Shown: positions 1-5,790 of the stretch, in pieces
Numbering within the stretch: position 1 is the stretch's first letter
How the letters are laid out: every line of letters begins with the position of its first letter
NCBI GenBank assembly: GCA_002366685.1
Contig: DFBP01000299.1
Span: 1 to 10,131, forward strand
Direction of reading: 5' to 3'
Length of the DNA: 10,131 bases
Origin: Rhodobacterales bacterium UBA3077
GTDB taxonomy: Bacteria > Pseudomonadota > Alphaproteobacteria > Rhodobacterales > Rhodobacteraceae
Translations under genes and position numbers: made by a program
Notes under the pieces: generated by a model
The model's input: only the letters and a program-made list of their open reading frames with translations
Database searches by the model: none
What the model was told of the DNA's origin: nothing

Positions 1-422
1 GCCTCCTGATTGTTTTCGCAATGGATCTGGATCCAGCCCGCATCGCGCACGGCCATTGAATCAGCGTGGTCATTCCAGATGGAAAGCGGGGCCGAAACCG
101 CACGGTTGGCCACCGTCATCACCAGAGGGATGCGCATACCGGCAGCGTTAAACAGCACTTCGGCCATAAGGAGCACCCCTTGCGAGGAGGAGGCCGTGTA
201 GGCCCGCGCCCCGGCCGCCGCCGCACCCAGCACCACCGAGGCGGCCGAAAACTCGCTCTCGACACTCACAAATTCGGTATGCAGGTCACCGTCAGCCACC
301 AGCTTGGAGAGATTTTCAACAATATGGGTTTGCGGCGTGATCGGATAGGCCGATACCACGTCCGGCTTGCAGAGCGAAACCGCTCTGGCAACCGCTTGGG
401 AACCCTCAAGAGCTTCACGCAT
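1..422 (-). CDS. porA: Pyruvate/2-oxoacid:ferredoxin oxidoreductase alpha subunit (N-terminal part, runs off window)
   Basis: This is the alpha subunit of a thiamine-diphosphate (TPP) dependent 2-oxoacid:ferredoxin oxidoreductase, which interconverts pyruvate + CoA and acetyl-CoA + CO2 using ferredoxin in the cytoplasm. About 140 N-terminal residues are visible. Family marks are YPITPQT at residues 26-32, a conserved acidic VESE at 54-57, the TASSSQG stretch at 77-82, and the block NRAVSAPLSIWNDHADSM at 106-123 followed by RDAGWIQ, typical of PorA. The start ATG at 422 overlaps the end of porG by 8 bases (porG stop 415-417). It is preceded by a strong Shine-Dalgarno AGGAGGT at 434-428, so the two are translationally coupled. 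The gene is cut by the window edge; a full alpha subunit is about 380-400 residues. The true 2-oxoacid (pyruvate, or another keto acid such as 2-ketoisovalerate) cannot be fixed from this part. The beta (TPP) and delta (ferredoxin) subunits are not in view. Confidence 0.9.
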   Translation of the reverse strand, partial: MREALEGSQAVARAVSLCKPDVVSAYPITPQTHIVENLSKLVADGDLHTEFVSVESEFSAASVVLGAAAAGARAYTASSSQGVLLMAEVLFNAAGMRIPLVMTVANRAVSAPLSIWNDHADSMAVRDAGWIQIHCENNQE

Positions 423-978
423 TTTCGACCTCCTGCCATAGGGCTTTGGGTGTGTATTCAGCGGCCATATCAACCAGCGCCAGGTTATTTTCGAGCACAG
501 CACCCGCGAATCGCCCCTTGAGCGCTTTTTTGAAATCGCCCAGCGGGAATATCGGCAGAAGGGTCAGGAACGAAGCAATCAGGGCCGCGTTCGGGATCGG
601 ACGGCCAATGGCTTCCATCGCCATTTGGTTGGCAGGCAGGCAAAACACCTTGCAGCCAAGCCGGCCAGCCAGTTCTTCGGCATCCTGCGTTGAATTAATG
701 ATCATTGCCCCACCGGATTTTAACCCGTCGGTGATCCCACCGCCAAGCAGCTTGTCATCCTGCACGATCAGGTAATCGGGGGTTTGCACCTGCGCGCGTA
801 GGTCTATCGGCCTGTCATCTATCCGCACAAATGCGGTAACCGGAGCCCCGCGCCGCTCGGCCCCGAAGGAGGGAAACGCCTGACACATGCGCCCGCTTTC
901 AAAGGCGGCGGCAGCCAACAAATAGGCCGCCGCCACATTGCCCTGCCCGCCCCTGCCATGAATTCGAAATTCGATCAT
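415..978 (-). CDS. porG: Pyruvate/2-oxoacid:ferredoxin oxidoreductase gamma subunit
   Basis: This 187-residue protein is the gamma subunit of a multi-subunit 2-oxoacid:ferredoxin oxidoreductase. Diagnostic motifs are GRGGQG at residues 8-13 near the N-terminus, FGAERRGAPV at 38-47, and IPNAALIASF at 128-137. Its length is usual for a stand-alone gamma subunit (about 180-200), and it has no cysteine-rich 4Fe-4S region. The reading frame stays open upstream to about 1296, but that extension would cover the promoter region and the start of ppsA. The ATG at 978 begins the family's normal N-terminus (MIEFRIHGRGG) and has AAGGA 7 bases before it, so it is preferred. It is the first gene of a leftward operon and is followed at once by the alpha gene. 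In many por operons a ferredoxin-like delta gene sits between gamma and alpha; here it does not. Promoter and FNR-type box lie just upstream. Confidence 0.93.
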   Translation of the reverse strand: MIEFRIHGRGGQGNVAAAYLLAAAAFESGRMCQAFPSFGAERRGAPVTAFVRIDDRPIDLRAQVQTPDYLIVQDDKLLGGGITDGLKSGGAMIINSTQDAEELAGRLGCKVFCLPANQMAMEAIGRPIPNAALIASFLTLLPIFPLGDFKKALKGRFAGAVLENNLALVDMAAEYTPKALWQEVENA

Positions 979-1008
979 ACCGATATCCTTCGCTATATTC
1001 TGGCGATA

Positions 1009-1014
1009 TTTATA
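1009..1014 (-). promoter_or_regulatory. Predicted -10 element of the por operon
   Basis: On the minus strand the hexamer reads TATAAA (5 of 6 to TATAAT). The predicted transcript start is near 1002, giving a 24-base leader that holds the porG ribosome-binding site. There is no convincing -35 hexamer at the right distance. This fits a promoter that needs an activator, and the FNR-type box is centred 41.5 bp upstream of that start. Confidence 0.5.
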
Positions 1015-1036
1015 TCTGACATTTTTTGCGATGGAT

Positions 1037-1050
1037 TTAATCGAGATCAA
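1037..1050. promoter_or_regulatory. FNR/CRP-family binding site shared by the por operon and ppsA
   Basis: The sequence TTAATCGAGATCAA matches the FNR consensus TTGAT-N4-ATCAA at 9 of 10 defined bases. It lies in the middle of the divergent promoter region. Its centre (1043.5) is exactly 41.5 bp from the predicted starts of both transcripts: 1002 for por (from TATAAA) and 1085 for ppsA (from TATAGA). This is the classic class II activator position. Fnr (FnrL in Rhodobacter relatives) activates under low oxygen, which would suit an oxygen-sensitive ferredoxin oxidoreductase. Other CRP/FNR relatives such as Dnr/NnrR read nearly the same site, so the exact regulator is inference. Confidence 0.65.
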
Positions 1051-1072
1051 GTCGAAGCGAGTTTTTCTGCAG

Positions 1073-1078
1073 TATAGA
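1073..1078 (+). promoter_or_regulatory. Predicted -10 element of ppsA
   Basis: The hexamer TATAGA (4 of 6 to TATAAT) would place the ppsA start near 1085, giving a leader of about 31 bases. The -35 region is poor (no TTGACA-like hexamer 16-18 bases upstream), as expected of an activator-dependent promoter. The FNR-type box at 1037-1050 is centred at -41.5 from this start. Confidence 0.42.
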
Positions 1079-1115
1079 GTCTCTGATTTAGATAAATTGG
1101 AAGCGAGGTTACTTG

Positions 1116-3512
1116 ATGTCAAAGACAGTTCTATGGTTTGCCGAGTTGGGCATTGAAGATGTCCCATCGGTGGGCGGCAAAAATGCGTCACTGGGTGAAA
1201 TGTATCGCGAGCTGGTGCCCATGGGTGTGCCCTTGCCAAACGGTTTTGCGACCTCGGCGCAATCTTTCCGCGATGCACTGACGAATGCCGGTGCATGGGA
1301 GAAGCTGCATGCCGAGCTGGACGACCTTGATAAAACCGACATTAAAGCCCTCCGGAAAGCGGGCGCGGCTTGTCGCGAGATCGTTTATTCAGCCGGGCTA
1401 ACCCCCGAAACTGTCGCCGAAGTCACCGCAGCCTATGCCAAGCTGCAAGAGGAATACGGCGAAGATATGAGCGTGGCGGTGCGCTCTTCAGCCACCGCCG
1501 AAGACCTACCCAATGCCAGCTTTGCCGGCCAGCATGATACCTACCTGAATGTATCCGGCACCGCCGCAGTTCTGGATGCGGTCGCGCGGTGCAACGCTTC
1601 GCTCTTTACCGACCGCGCAATCTCCTACCGGATCGACCAAGGGTTTGACCATTTCCAGATCGGCCTTTCGGCCTGTGTGATGAAAATGGTGCGCTCCGAT
1701 ATCGCCTCCGCAGGGGTTATATTTACAGTTGATACCGAAAGCGGCCACGAGGATATGGCATTTATCACCGGCGCTTACGGCTTGGGTGAAAACGTGGTGC
1801 AGGGCGCGGTGGATGTAGACGAGTTTACCGTCCACAAACCAACCTTTAAACAGGGCCACCGCTCGGTGCTTCGCAAAGTGCTCGGGAAAAAGCAGATCCG
1901 GATGATCTATTCCGAAGGCCACACCCGCGAGCCGGTAAGGAATGTGCCCACCGCCAAAGAAGAGCGGAAGCGGTTTTGTATCACTGACGAACAGGTGCTG
2001 GAACTCGCCGATTTTGCGATCAAGATCGAAGATCACTACTCGGCCTATCACGGCCACAAAACCCCGATGGATATCGAATGGTGCTTAGACGGGATCGACG
2101 GCAAGCTCTATATCGTTCAGGCCCGCCCTGAAACGGTGATCTCCCAAAAAGCCGAGAACATGCTTGAAGAGTATAATGTGACCGGCACCGGTGAGGTACT
2201 AGTCGCTGGCCGCTCGGTTGGGGCCAAAGTGGCCCAAGGCAAAATCCGAGTCATTCGCGATGCCGAACACCTGAGTGATTTCAAACCCGGCGAGGTGCTG
2301 GTGGCCGATACCACCACCCCTGACTGGGAACCTGTAATGAAAACAGCGGCGGCACTGGTCACCAATCGCGGCGGGCGCACCTGCCATGCAGCGATTGTGG
2401 CGCGTGAGCTCGGGATTCCGGCGGTTGTGGGAGCTGATGGCGCGACAGCGACGCTGAAAGATGGCACGGATGTTACCATCTCCTGCGCCGAGGGCGACGT
2501 TGGCCGCGTTTACGAGGGCTCGGTACCTTTTGAACTTATCAAAACCGACCTGACAGGATTTACAAAACCGAAAACGCCGATCATGGTCAACCTCGGTAAC
2601 CCGGACCTCGCCTTTAAAACCAGCTTCCTGCCGGTGGATGGCGTGGGGCTCGCACGGCTTGAATTCATCATCAATGAATATATCAAGGCGCACCCGATGG
2701 CGCTGCTCTATCCCGAAAAGGTCGAAAAACGAAAGCAGCGCAAGGCCATTGAAAAACTGATTGCGGATTACGAAAGCGGCGGTGCCTTCTTCATTGAAAA
2801 GCTCTCCGAGGGTGTGGGCACTATTGCCGCAGCTTTTTACCCTCGGCCCGTCATAGCCCGCTTGTCGGATTTCAAATCGAATGAATATGCCAACATGCTT
2901 GGCGGCTCCGGCTTTGAACCTGAAGAGGAAAACCCGATGATCGGCTTCAGAGGCGCGGCCCGCTATACCGACCCGAGCTTTGCCGAAGCCTTTGCGCTGG
3001 AATGCGCCGCAATGGCACGGGTCAGGAACGAGATGGGCCTGACCAACCTCAAGCTGATGGTGCCCTTCTGCCGGACTTTGAAAGAGGCCGACAAAGTGCT
3101 TGAAACCATGGCCGCTCATGGTCTGAAATCCGGCGAAAACGGGCTGGAGATTTACGTGATGTGCGAGATCCCCAACAACGTGATCCTGATAGACGAATTT
3201 TCCAAACGTTTTGATGGATTCTCGATTGGCTCGAATGACCTGACCCAGCTCACGCTCGGGGTGGATCGGGACTCCGAGATGGTCGCTCATGATTTTGACG
3301 AGCGCGACCCGGGCATGCTGGCAATGCTGAAGATGGCGGTTGAGGGCTGTCAGCGTAACGGCAAACACAGCGGTATTTGCGGGCAGGCCCCGTCGGATTT
3401 TCCGGAAATGGCTGAATATCTGGTCGGACTCGGAATTGATTCCATCAGCCTCACACCGGATACGGTGATGAAAACCATGCAAAAGCTGGCCGAGATCGAG
3501 GCTAAAAGCTAG
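1116..3512 (+). CDS. ppsA: Phosphoenolpyruvate synthase (pyruvate, water dikinase)
   Basis: Pyruvate + ATP + H2O is converted to phosphoenolpyruvate + AMP + Pi, the entry step of gluconeogenesis from pyruvate in the cytoplasm. The 798-residue product has the full family length (E. coli PpsA is 792) and is collinear with it. The N-terminal ATP-binding domain carries VGGKNASLGEM (19-29) and AVRSSATAED (121-130). The swivelling phosphohistidine domain has GGRTCHAAIVARELGIP (419-435), with His424 as the phosphorylated residue and Thr422 as the expected target of a PpsR/DUF299 regulatory kinase. The C-terminal pyruvate-binding barrel has FSIGSNDLTQ (702-711) and GICGQ with Cys755. The frame also allows a TTG start at 1113, but ATG 1116 fits better: GAGG at 1105-1108 leaves 7 bases. 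It is divergent from the por operon and probably co-regulated through the shared FNR-type box. The stop TAG is followed within 8 bases by a hairpin. Confidence 0.97.
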   Translation: MSKTVLWFAELGIEDVPSVGGKNASLGEMYRELVPMGVPLPNGFATSAQSFRDALTNAGAWEKLHAELDDLDKTDIKALRKAGAACREIVYSAGLTPETVAEVTAAYAKLQEEYGEDMSVAVRSSATAEDLPNASFAGQHDTYLNVSGTAAVLDAVARCNASLFTDRAISYRIDQGFDHFQIGLSACVMKMVRSDIASAGVIFTVDTESGHEDMAFITGAYGLGENVVQGAVDVDEFTVHKPTFKQGHRSVLRKVLGKKQIRMIYSEGHTREPVRNVPTAKEERKRFCITDEQVLELADFAIKIEDHYSAYHGHKTPMDIEWCLDGIDGKLYIVQARPETVISQKAENMLEEYNVTGTGEVLVAGRSVGAKVAQGKIRVIRDAEHLSDFKPGEVLVADTTTPDWEPVMKTAAALVTNRGGRTCHAAIVARELGIPAVVGADGATATLKDGTDVTISCAEGDVGRVYEGSVPFELIKTDLTGFTKPKTPIMVNLGNPDLAFKTSFLPVDGVGLARLEFIINEYIKAHPMALLYPEKVEKRKQRKAIEKLIADYESGGAFFIEKLSEGVGTIAAAFYPRPVIARLSDFKSNEYANMLGGSGFEPEEENPMIGFRGAARYTDPSFAEAFALECAAMARVRNEMGLTNLKLMVPFCRTLKEADKVLETMAAHGLKSGENGLEIYVMCEIPNNVILIDEFSKRFDGFSIGSNDLTQLTLGVDRDSEMVAHDFDERDPGMLAMLKMAVEGCQRNGKHSGICGQAPSDFPEMAEYLVGLGIDSISLTPDTVMKTMQKLAEIEAKS

Positions 3513-3583
3513 GCTTTGGGGTGGCGGATGTGGCCAATCTCATCCGCCATCTCGAATAAAACTAAGCCGGTTTTCTCCACCAT
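3509..3583 (-). pseudogene. Possible remnant of an OFA-transporter-like 3' end (24 codons)
   Basis: On the minus strand an open stretch starts at ATG 3583 and ends at TAG 3509-3511, overlapping the ppsA stop. Its end reads MADEIGHIRHPKA. The end of the complete MFS protein encoded at 4355-5707 reads VAEAIDHIRHPDN; seven residues align as identical, including HIRHP, and both end within three residues of it. The DNA matches at 29 of 35 bases (3519-3553 against 4365-4399). No ribosome-binding site or family-like N-terminus is apparent, so a working gene is unlikely. A decayed duplicate of the transporter's 3' end is one explanation; a shared hairpin that happens to be open in this frame is the other. 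Confidence 0.3.
3520..3551. terminator. Hairpin downstream of ppsA (possible terminator or 3'-end stabiliser; copy A of a repeat)
   Basis: A stem of 11 pairs (GGTGGCGGATG against CATCCGCCATC, one G-T wobble) encloses a 10-base loop, starting 7 bases after the ppsA stop. No T-tract follows on either strand, so it is not a textbook intrinsic terminator. It may instead aid Rho-independent pausing, block 3' exonucleases, or be a by-product of the repeat shared with 4366-4399. Confidence 0.45.
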
Positions 3584-3647
3584 ACATGATGGTGTGACGG
3601 GTGTTCTGACCATGGTTTCGGTTGTCTACAAATAAGACCCGATAAAC

Positions 3648-3676
3648 TTGAATGTACACTTTGATTTCTGTATAGT
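3648..3676 (+). promoter_or_regulatory. Sigma-70-like promoter upstream of hsp20
   Basis: TTGAAT (3648-3653) and TATAGT (3671-3676) are separated by an ideal 17 bases. The match is 4/6 for the -35 and 5/6 for the -10. The start would be near 3683, giving a leader of about 140 bases that includes a 6-bp stem-loop at 3716-3731. The long leader may matter for control of the heat-shock gene. Confidence 0.5.
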
Positions 3677-3741
3677 TAGGCAGGTCAAAAACAACACAAG
3701 ATAAACCGAGGGTAAGGCTGGCAGTCTAGCCTACGGACTAT

Positions 3742-3767
3742 CTTGAAAACCTAATAAATGCACATAA
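3742..3767 (+). promoter_or_regulatory. Weak sigma-32 (RpoH)-like promoter upstream of hsp20
   Basis: CTTGAAA at 3742-3748 is a perfect match to the heat-shock -35 consensus. Eleven bases downstream, GCACATAA is a partial match to the -10 consensus CCCCATNT (the CAT core is kept). The position, some 60-80 bases before the hsp20 start codon, is plausible. The -10 half is weak, so this stays a candidate. Confidence 0.35.
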
Positions 3768-3824
3768 ATAAAGTGCTAGGGGAGGCAGAGCAGATTTCGA
3801 CAACCTTAATTCTGGAGAAAAATT

Positions 3825-4358
3825 ATGACTGACCAAAAAAACAAAATAGAAATCAAGACAGCCGAAAATGAAACAGCGCTCGATAAGTATGAATGGGCAT
3901 CACTCGCCAATATCCGTGGTCGGTTTGATCACCTCGTAGACGAATTATACGAAAGCTGGCCCTTCAAAGGAGCCAGACGTGGGGATGGGCCCTCTCTCGA
4001 CAGGGTTTTCGATTGGGGGTTTAATTCACCCGCGATAGACTTTGTCGACCATAAAAAGTTTCTTGAACTCAAGGCCGAGTTGCCTGGCTTGGATAAGGAT
4101 GACATCAATGTCGAGGTCACCGACCATATGTTGACGATCAGCGGCGAAAAGCGCGAAGAGCGTGAGGAAGGCGAGGAAGGCGGTAACTATTATTTGGCTG
4201 AAAGGCGCTACGGCTCCTTCAAGCGCTCTGTCTCGCTACCAAAAGGTGTGGACACCGAGAAAGTAGACGCAACCTTTAAAAAAGGTGTTTTGGCGGTCAC
4301 TCTGCAAAAAACCGCAGAAGCCATGAAGAGGCCTAAAAAGATCGAAGTGAAAGCCTAA
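3825..4358 (+). CDS. Small heat-shock protein, Hsp20/alpha-crystallin family
   Basis: This is an ATP-independent holdase chaperone that binds unfolding proteins as large cytoplasmic oligomers. The 177-residue product has a variable N-terminal arm (1-67) and an alpha-crystallin domain at about 68-163. Visible marks are AELPGLDKDDINVEV (84-98), LTISGEKR (103-110), YGSFKRSVSLP (129-139) and the A-x-x-x-G-V-L signature ATFKKGVLAVTL (149-160). A C-terminal I-x-V anchor (IEV, 173-175) is typical for oligomer contacts. A run of glutamates and glycines (111-120) makes an acidic loop in the dimerisation region. ATG 3825 has CTGGAG 7 bases upstream. It stands alone on its strand with its own promoters. 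Its stop codon overlaps that of the convergent MFS gene. Class and oligomer type cannot be told from sequence alone. Confidence 0.95.
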   Translation: MTDQKNKIEIKTAENETALDKYEWASLANIRGRFDHLVDELYESWPFKGARRGDGPSLDRVFDWGFNSPAIDFVDHKKFLELKAELPGLDKDDINVEVTDHMLTISGEKREEREEGEEGGNYYLAERRYGSFKRSVSLPKGVDTEKVDATFKKGVLAVTLQKTAEAMKRPKKIEVKA

Positions 4359-5707
4359 TTGTCCGGGTGGCGGATGTGATCAATCGCTTCCGCCACGTCA
4401 TCCACAAATTCGTCCAAGTGCATCTGATGCGCAAAGCCATGCACACTCGCGTGATGCGTGGCTTCTTCATGATCGGGCGTCATCACCAAGGCCGCTGCCC
4501 CCGTGCCTAGCAGGCACACGCCAGCCGAAATGGTGAACGCCAGCGGGAAGTTCCCCATATCCCCCAAGGTGCCCCCCAGAATGGGCATAATAATCCCGCC
4601 CGCCCCGTAGGCCAGAAAGACCACCGGATAATTCTGCCCAACGCGGTTTGAACCAAAAATGTCAGCGGTCAGCGTCGGGAACAGCGCAAAGTTGCCACCA
4701 AAGTTAAACCCGATCAGCGCCGCGCCAATATAGAGCAGCCAGACATCTCCGGCCATATAGGTAAAGCCAAACAAGAACACCGCTTGCGAGGCCGTCATGA
4801 TAATGACCGAGCGCTTGCGCCCGAGCTTGTCACTCAGCGTGCCCCACACAATCCGCCCGAGCCCGTTGGCGATGCTGAAAAACACCGCCATCGCGGTACC
4901 CGCAATTGCGCTGGCTTCAACAAGGGAATAGCCCGAGGCTTGCAACGCCTCCATCGGGTAAAGCTTCATCAGACCGATAGACATCAGCCCTGCCCCCGCG
5001 CTCGCGGTAAAGATAATAAAGATCAGGTAGAATTGCGGGGTGCGTAGCATCTCGATCACCGAGAAATCCTCGCCGCCGGCGCCAGCTGCAGCCGGTGGCG
5101 GCACATATCCTTCGGGCAGCCAGCCGACTGGCGGCTTTTTCATCCAGAGGCTGCCAAGCAAAATAATCGCGGCAAAGGCCACGCCGTATAGCGAAAATGT
5201 GTTGGCCAAGCCGATGTTTTCAATCAAGTGCCCCCAACCGCCCGCCAGCTTTATCCAGCCCATGGCGCCAAAGCCAAAACCGGCCACGGCCAAACCGGTG
5301 ATCATGCCCTTTTTATCGGGAAACCACTGCATCCCGACGGCGATCGGCACCACATAGGCCAGCCCGATCCCTCCGCCGCCAATTAAGCCAACGCCAATGG
5401 CCACAGCCCAAAAGCTCTCGCCCCCTAGCAATCCGGCCAGCAAATACCCGGCGCCCAGCGTCAACCCGCCTGCCATCGCCATTTTTTGCGGCCCATACTT
5501 CGCCATTGCCCGCCCGGCAAAAACCATAACGATGGCAAAACTTGCCAAGCCCAGCGAAAATACCATTTGTGTATCGAGCTTGGACCACCCCACCGCTTTC
5601 AGCGCGGGTGTAAACACAGACCACGCATAGATAGCGCCCAGATTAAGCTGAATGAGGATTGCGCCCAGAATAACAAAGCTCCGGTTGATTGGCTTGGAGG
5701 TAGACAT
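4355..5707 (-). CDS. OFA-family MFS transporter (oxalate/formate antiporter-like, likely a small carboxylate)
   Basis: This is an inner-membrane major facilitator protein of 450 residues with about 12 hydrophobic segments in two halves joined by a Pro/Ala-rich linker (192-213). Family marks are NLGAIYAWSVF (22-32), the long glycine-rich GGGGIGLAYVVPIAVGMQWFP (110-130), and NGLGRIVWGTLSDKLGRKR (281-299), whose Arg285 matches the key arginine of oxalate transporter OxlT. Also present is GFNFGGNFALFPTLTADIFG (333-352). Where OxlT has its essential lysine, this protein appears to have FLAYGAGG (Tyr367), so oxalate itself is unlikely. A monocarboxylate such as pyruvate, lactate or formate is a guess from context with the pyruvate enzymes. 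A histidine-rich tail (411-450) is unusual. The start at 5707 has only a weak AAAGA upstream. Its stop TAG (4355-4357) overlaps the hsp20 stop TAA (4356-4358). Confidence 0.88.
   Translation of the reverse strand: MSTSKPINRSFVILGAILIQLNLGAIYAWSVFTPALKAVGWSKLDTQMVFSLGLASFAIVMVFAGRAMAKYGPQKMAMAGGLTLGAGYLLAGLLGGESFWAVAIGVGLIGGGGIGLAYVVPIAVGMQWFPDKKGMITGLAVAGFGFGAMGWIKLAGGWGHLIENIGLANTFSLYGVAFAAIILLGSLWMKKPPVGWLPEGYVPPPAAAGAGGEDFSVIEMLRTPQFYLIFIIFTASAGAGLMSIGLMKLYPMEALQASGYSLVEASAIAGTAMAVFFSIANGLGRIVWGTLSDKLGRKRSVIIMTASQAVFLFGFTYMAGDVWLLYIGAALIGFNFGGNFALFPTLTADIFGSNRVGQNYPVVFLAYGAGGIIMPILGGTLGDMGNFPLAFTISAGVCLLGTGAAALVMTPDHEEATHHASVHGFAHQMHLDEFVDDVAEAIDHIRHPDN
4366..4399. repeat. Copy B of the 35-bp repeat/hairpin, inside the 3' end of the MFS gene
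   Basis: Together with 3519-3553 this forms an imperfect direct repeat (29 of 35 identical, offset 846 bp, with an unbroken 14-base core GGGTGGCGGATGTG). Each copy folds: here GTGGCGGA pairs with TCCGCCAC. A G-T pair in copy A is a G-C pair in copy B, while the inner A-T pair of copy A is lost here. It starts 7-8 bases after the hsp20 stop, as copy A does after the ppsA stop. On the minus strand it encodes the conserved-looking HIRHP end of the transporter. Confidence 0.55.
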
Positions 5708-5742
5708 TCCGCTATCTTTCTTTGAAAATCCCGGTTCAATAG

Positions 5743-5761
5743 GTGCAGGTTAACCTTGCAC
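5743..5761. promoter_or_regulatory. Palindromic operator candidate upstream of the MFS gene
   Basis: GTGCAGGTTAACCTTGCAC contains the perfect 10-base palindrome AGGTTAACCT, flanked by GTGC and GCAC with one extra base. It lies 36-54 bases upstream of the MFS start codon, where a repressor or activator could act. The promoter itself is not clear (TATTGA on the minus strand, 5733-5738, is a possible -10). The cognate regulator is not in the window, and the motif does not match an operator I recognise. Confidence 0.4.
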
Positions 5762-5790
5762 GAATGTTGCGAACTAAAAAACAGATAATT

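Larger units (their letters stand above)
3513..3824. other. 312-bp region between ppsA and hsp20 without a complete gene
   Basis: From left to right it holds the ppsA 3' hairpin with the possible MFS remnant (3509-3583) and a small 6-bp hairpin CACCAT/ATGGTG with a 5-base loop (3578-3594). After these come a sigma-70-like promoter (3648-3676), a 6-bp hairpin GGCTGG/TCTAGCC type (3716-3731), a weak sigma-32-like promoter (3742-3767), and the hsp20 ribosome-binding site (3812-3817). It is clearly more AT-rich than the flanking genes from about 3620 on. No complete protein-coding gene, tRNA or known riboswitch is apparent. Confidence 0.6.

Noticed and set aside
1113..1115. TTG as start of ppsA
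   Set aside because: The next codon is ATG at 1116 with a better Shine-Dalgarno distance (7 bases).
979..1296. Upstream extension of porG to 1296 (106 extra residues)
   Set aside because: It would cover the divergent promoter region and the start of ppsA. The extra sequence does not resemble a gamma subunit, and ATG 978 has its own ribosome-binding site and the family N-terminus.
2199..3482. Long minus-strand open frame (427 codons) opposite ppsA
   Set aside because: It is antisense to a clear, full-length ppsA. Its translation is rich in His, Arg, Phe and Gly with no family resemblance, as expected of a shadow frame in a GC-rich gene.
3770..3830. ROSE or four-U RNA thermometer at the hsp20 ribosome-binding site
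   Set aside because: No stretch near the site pairs convincingly with CTGGAG, and the typical ROSE anti-Shine-Dalgarno sequence was not found.
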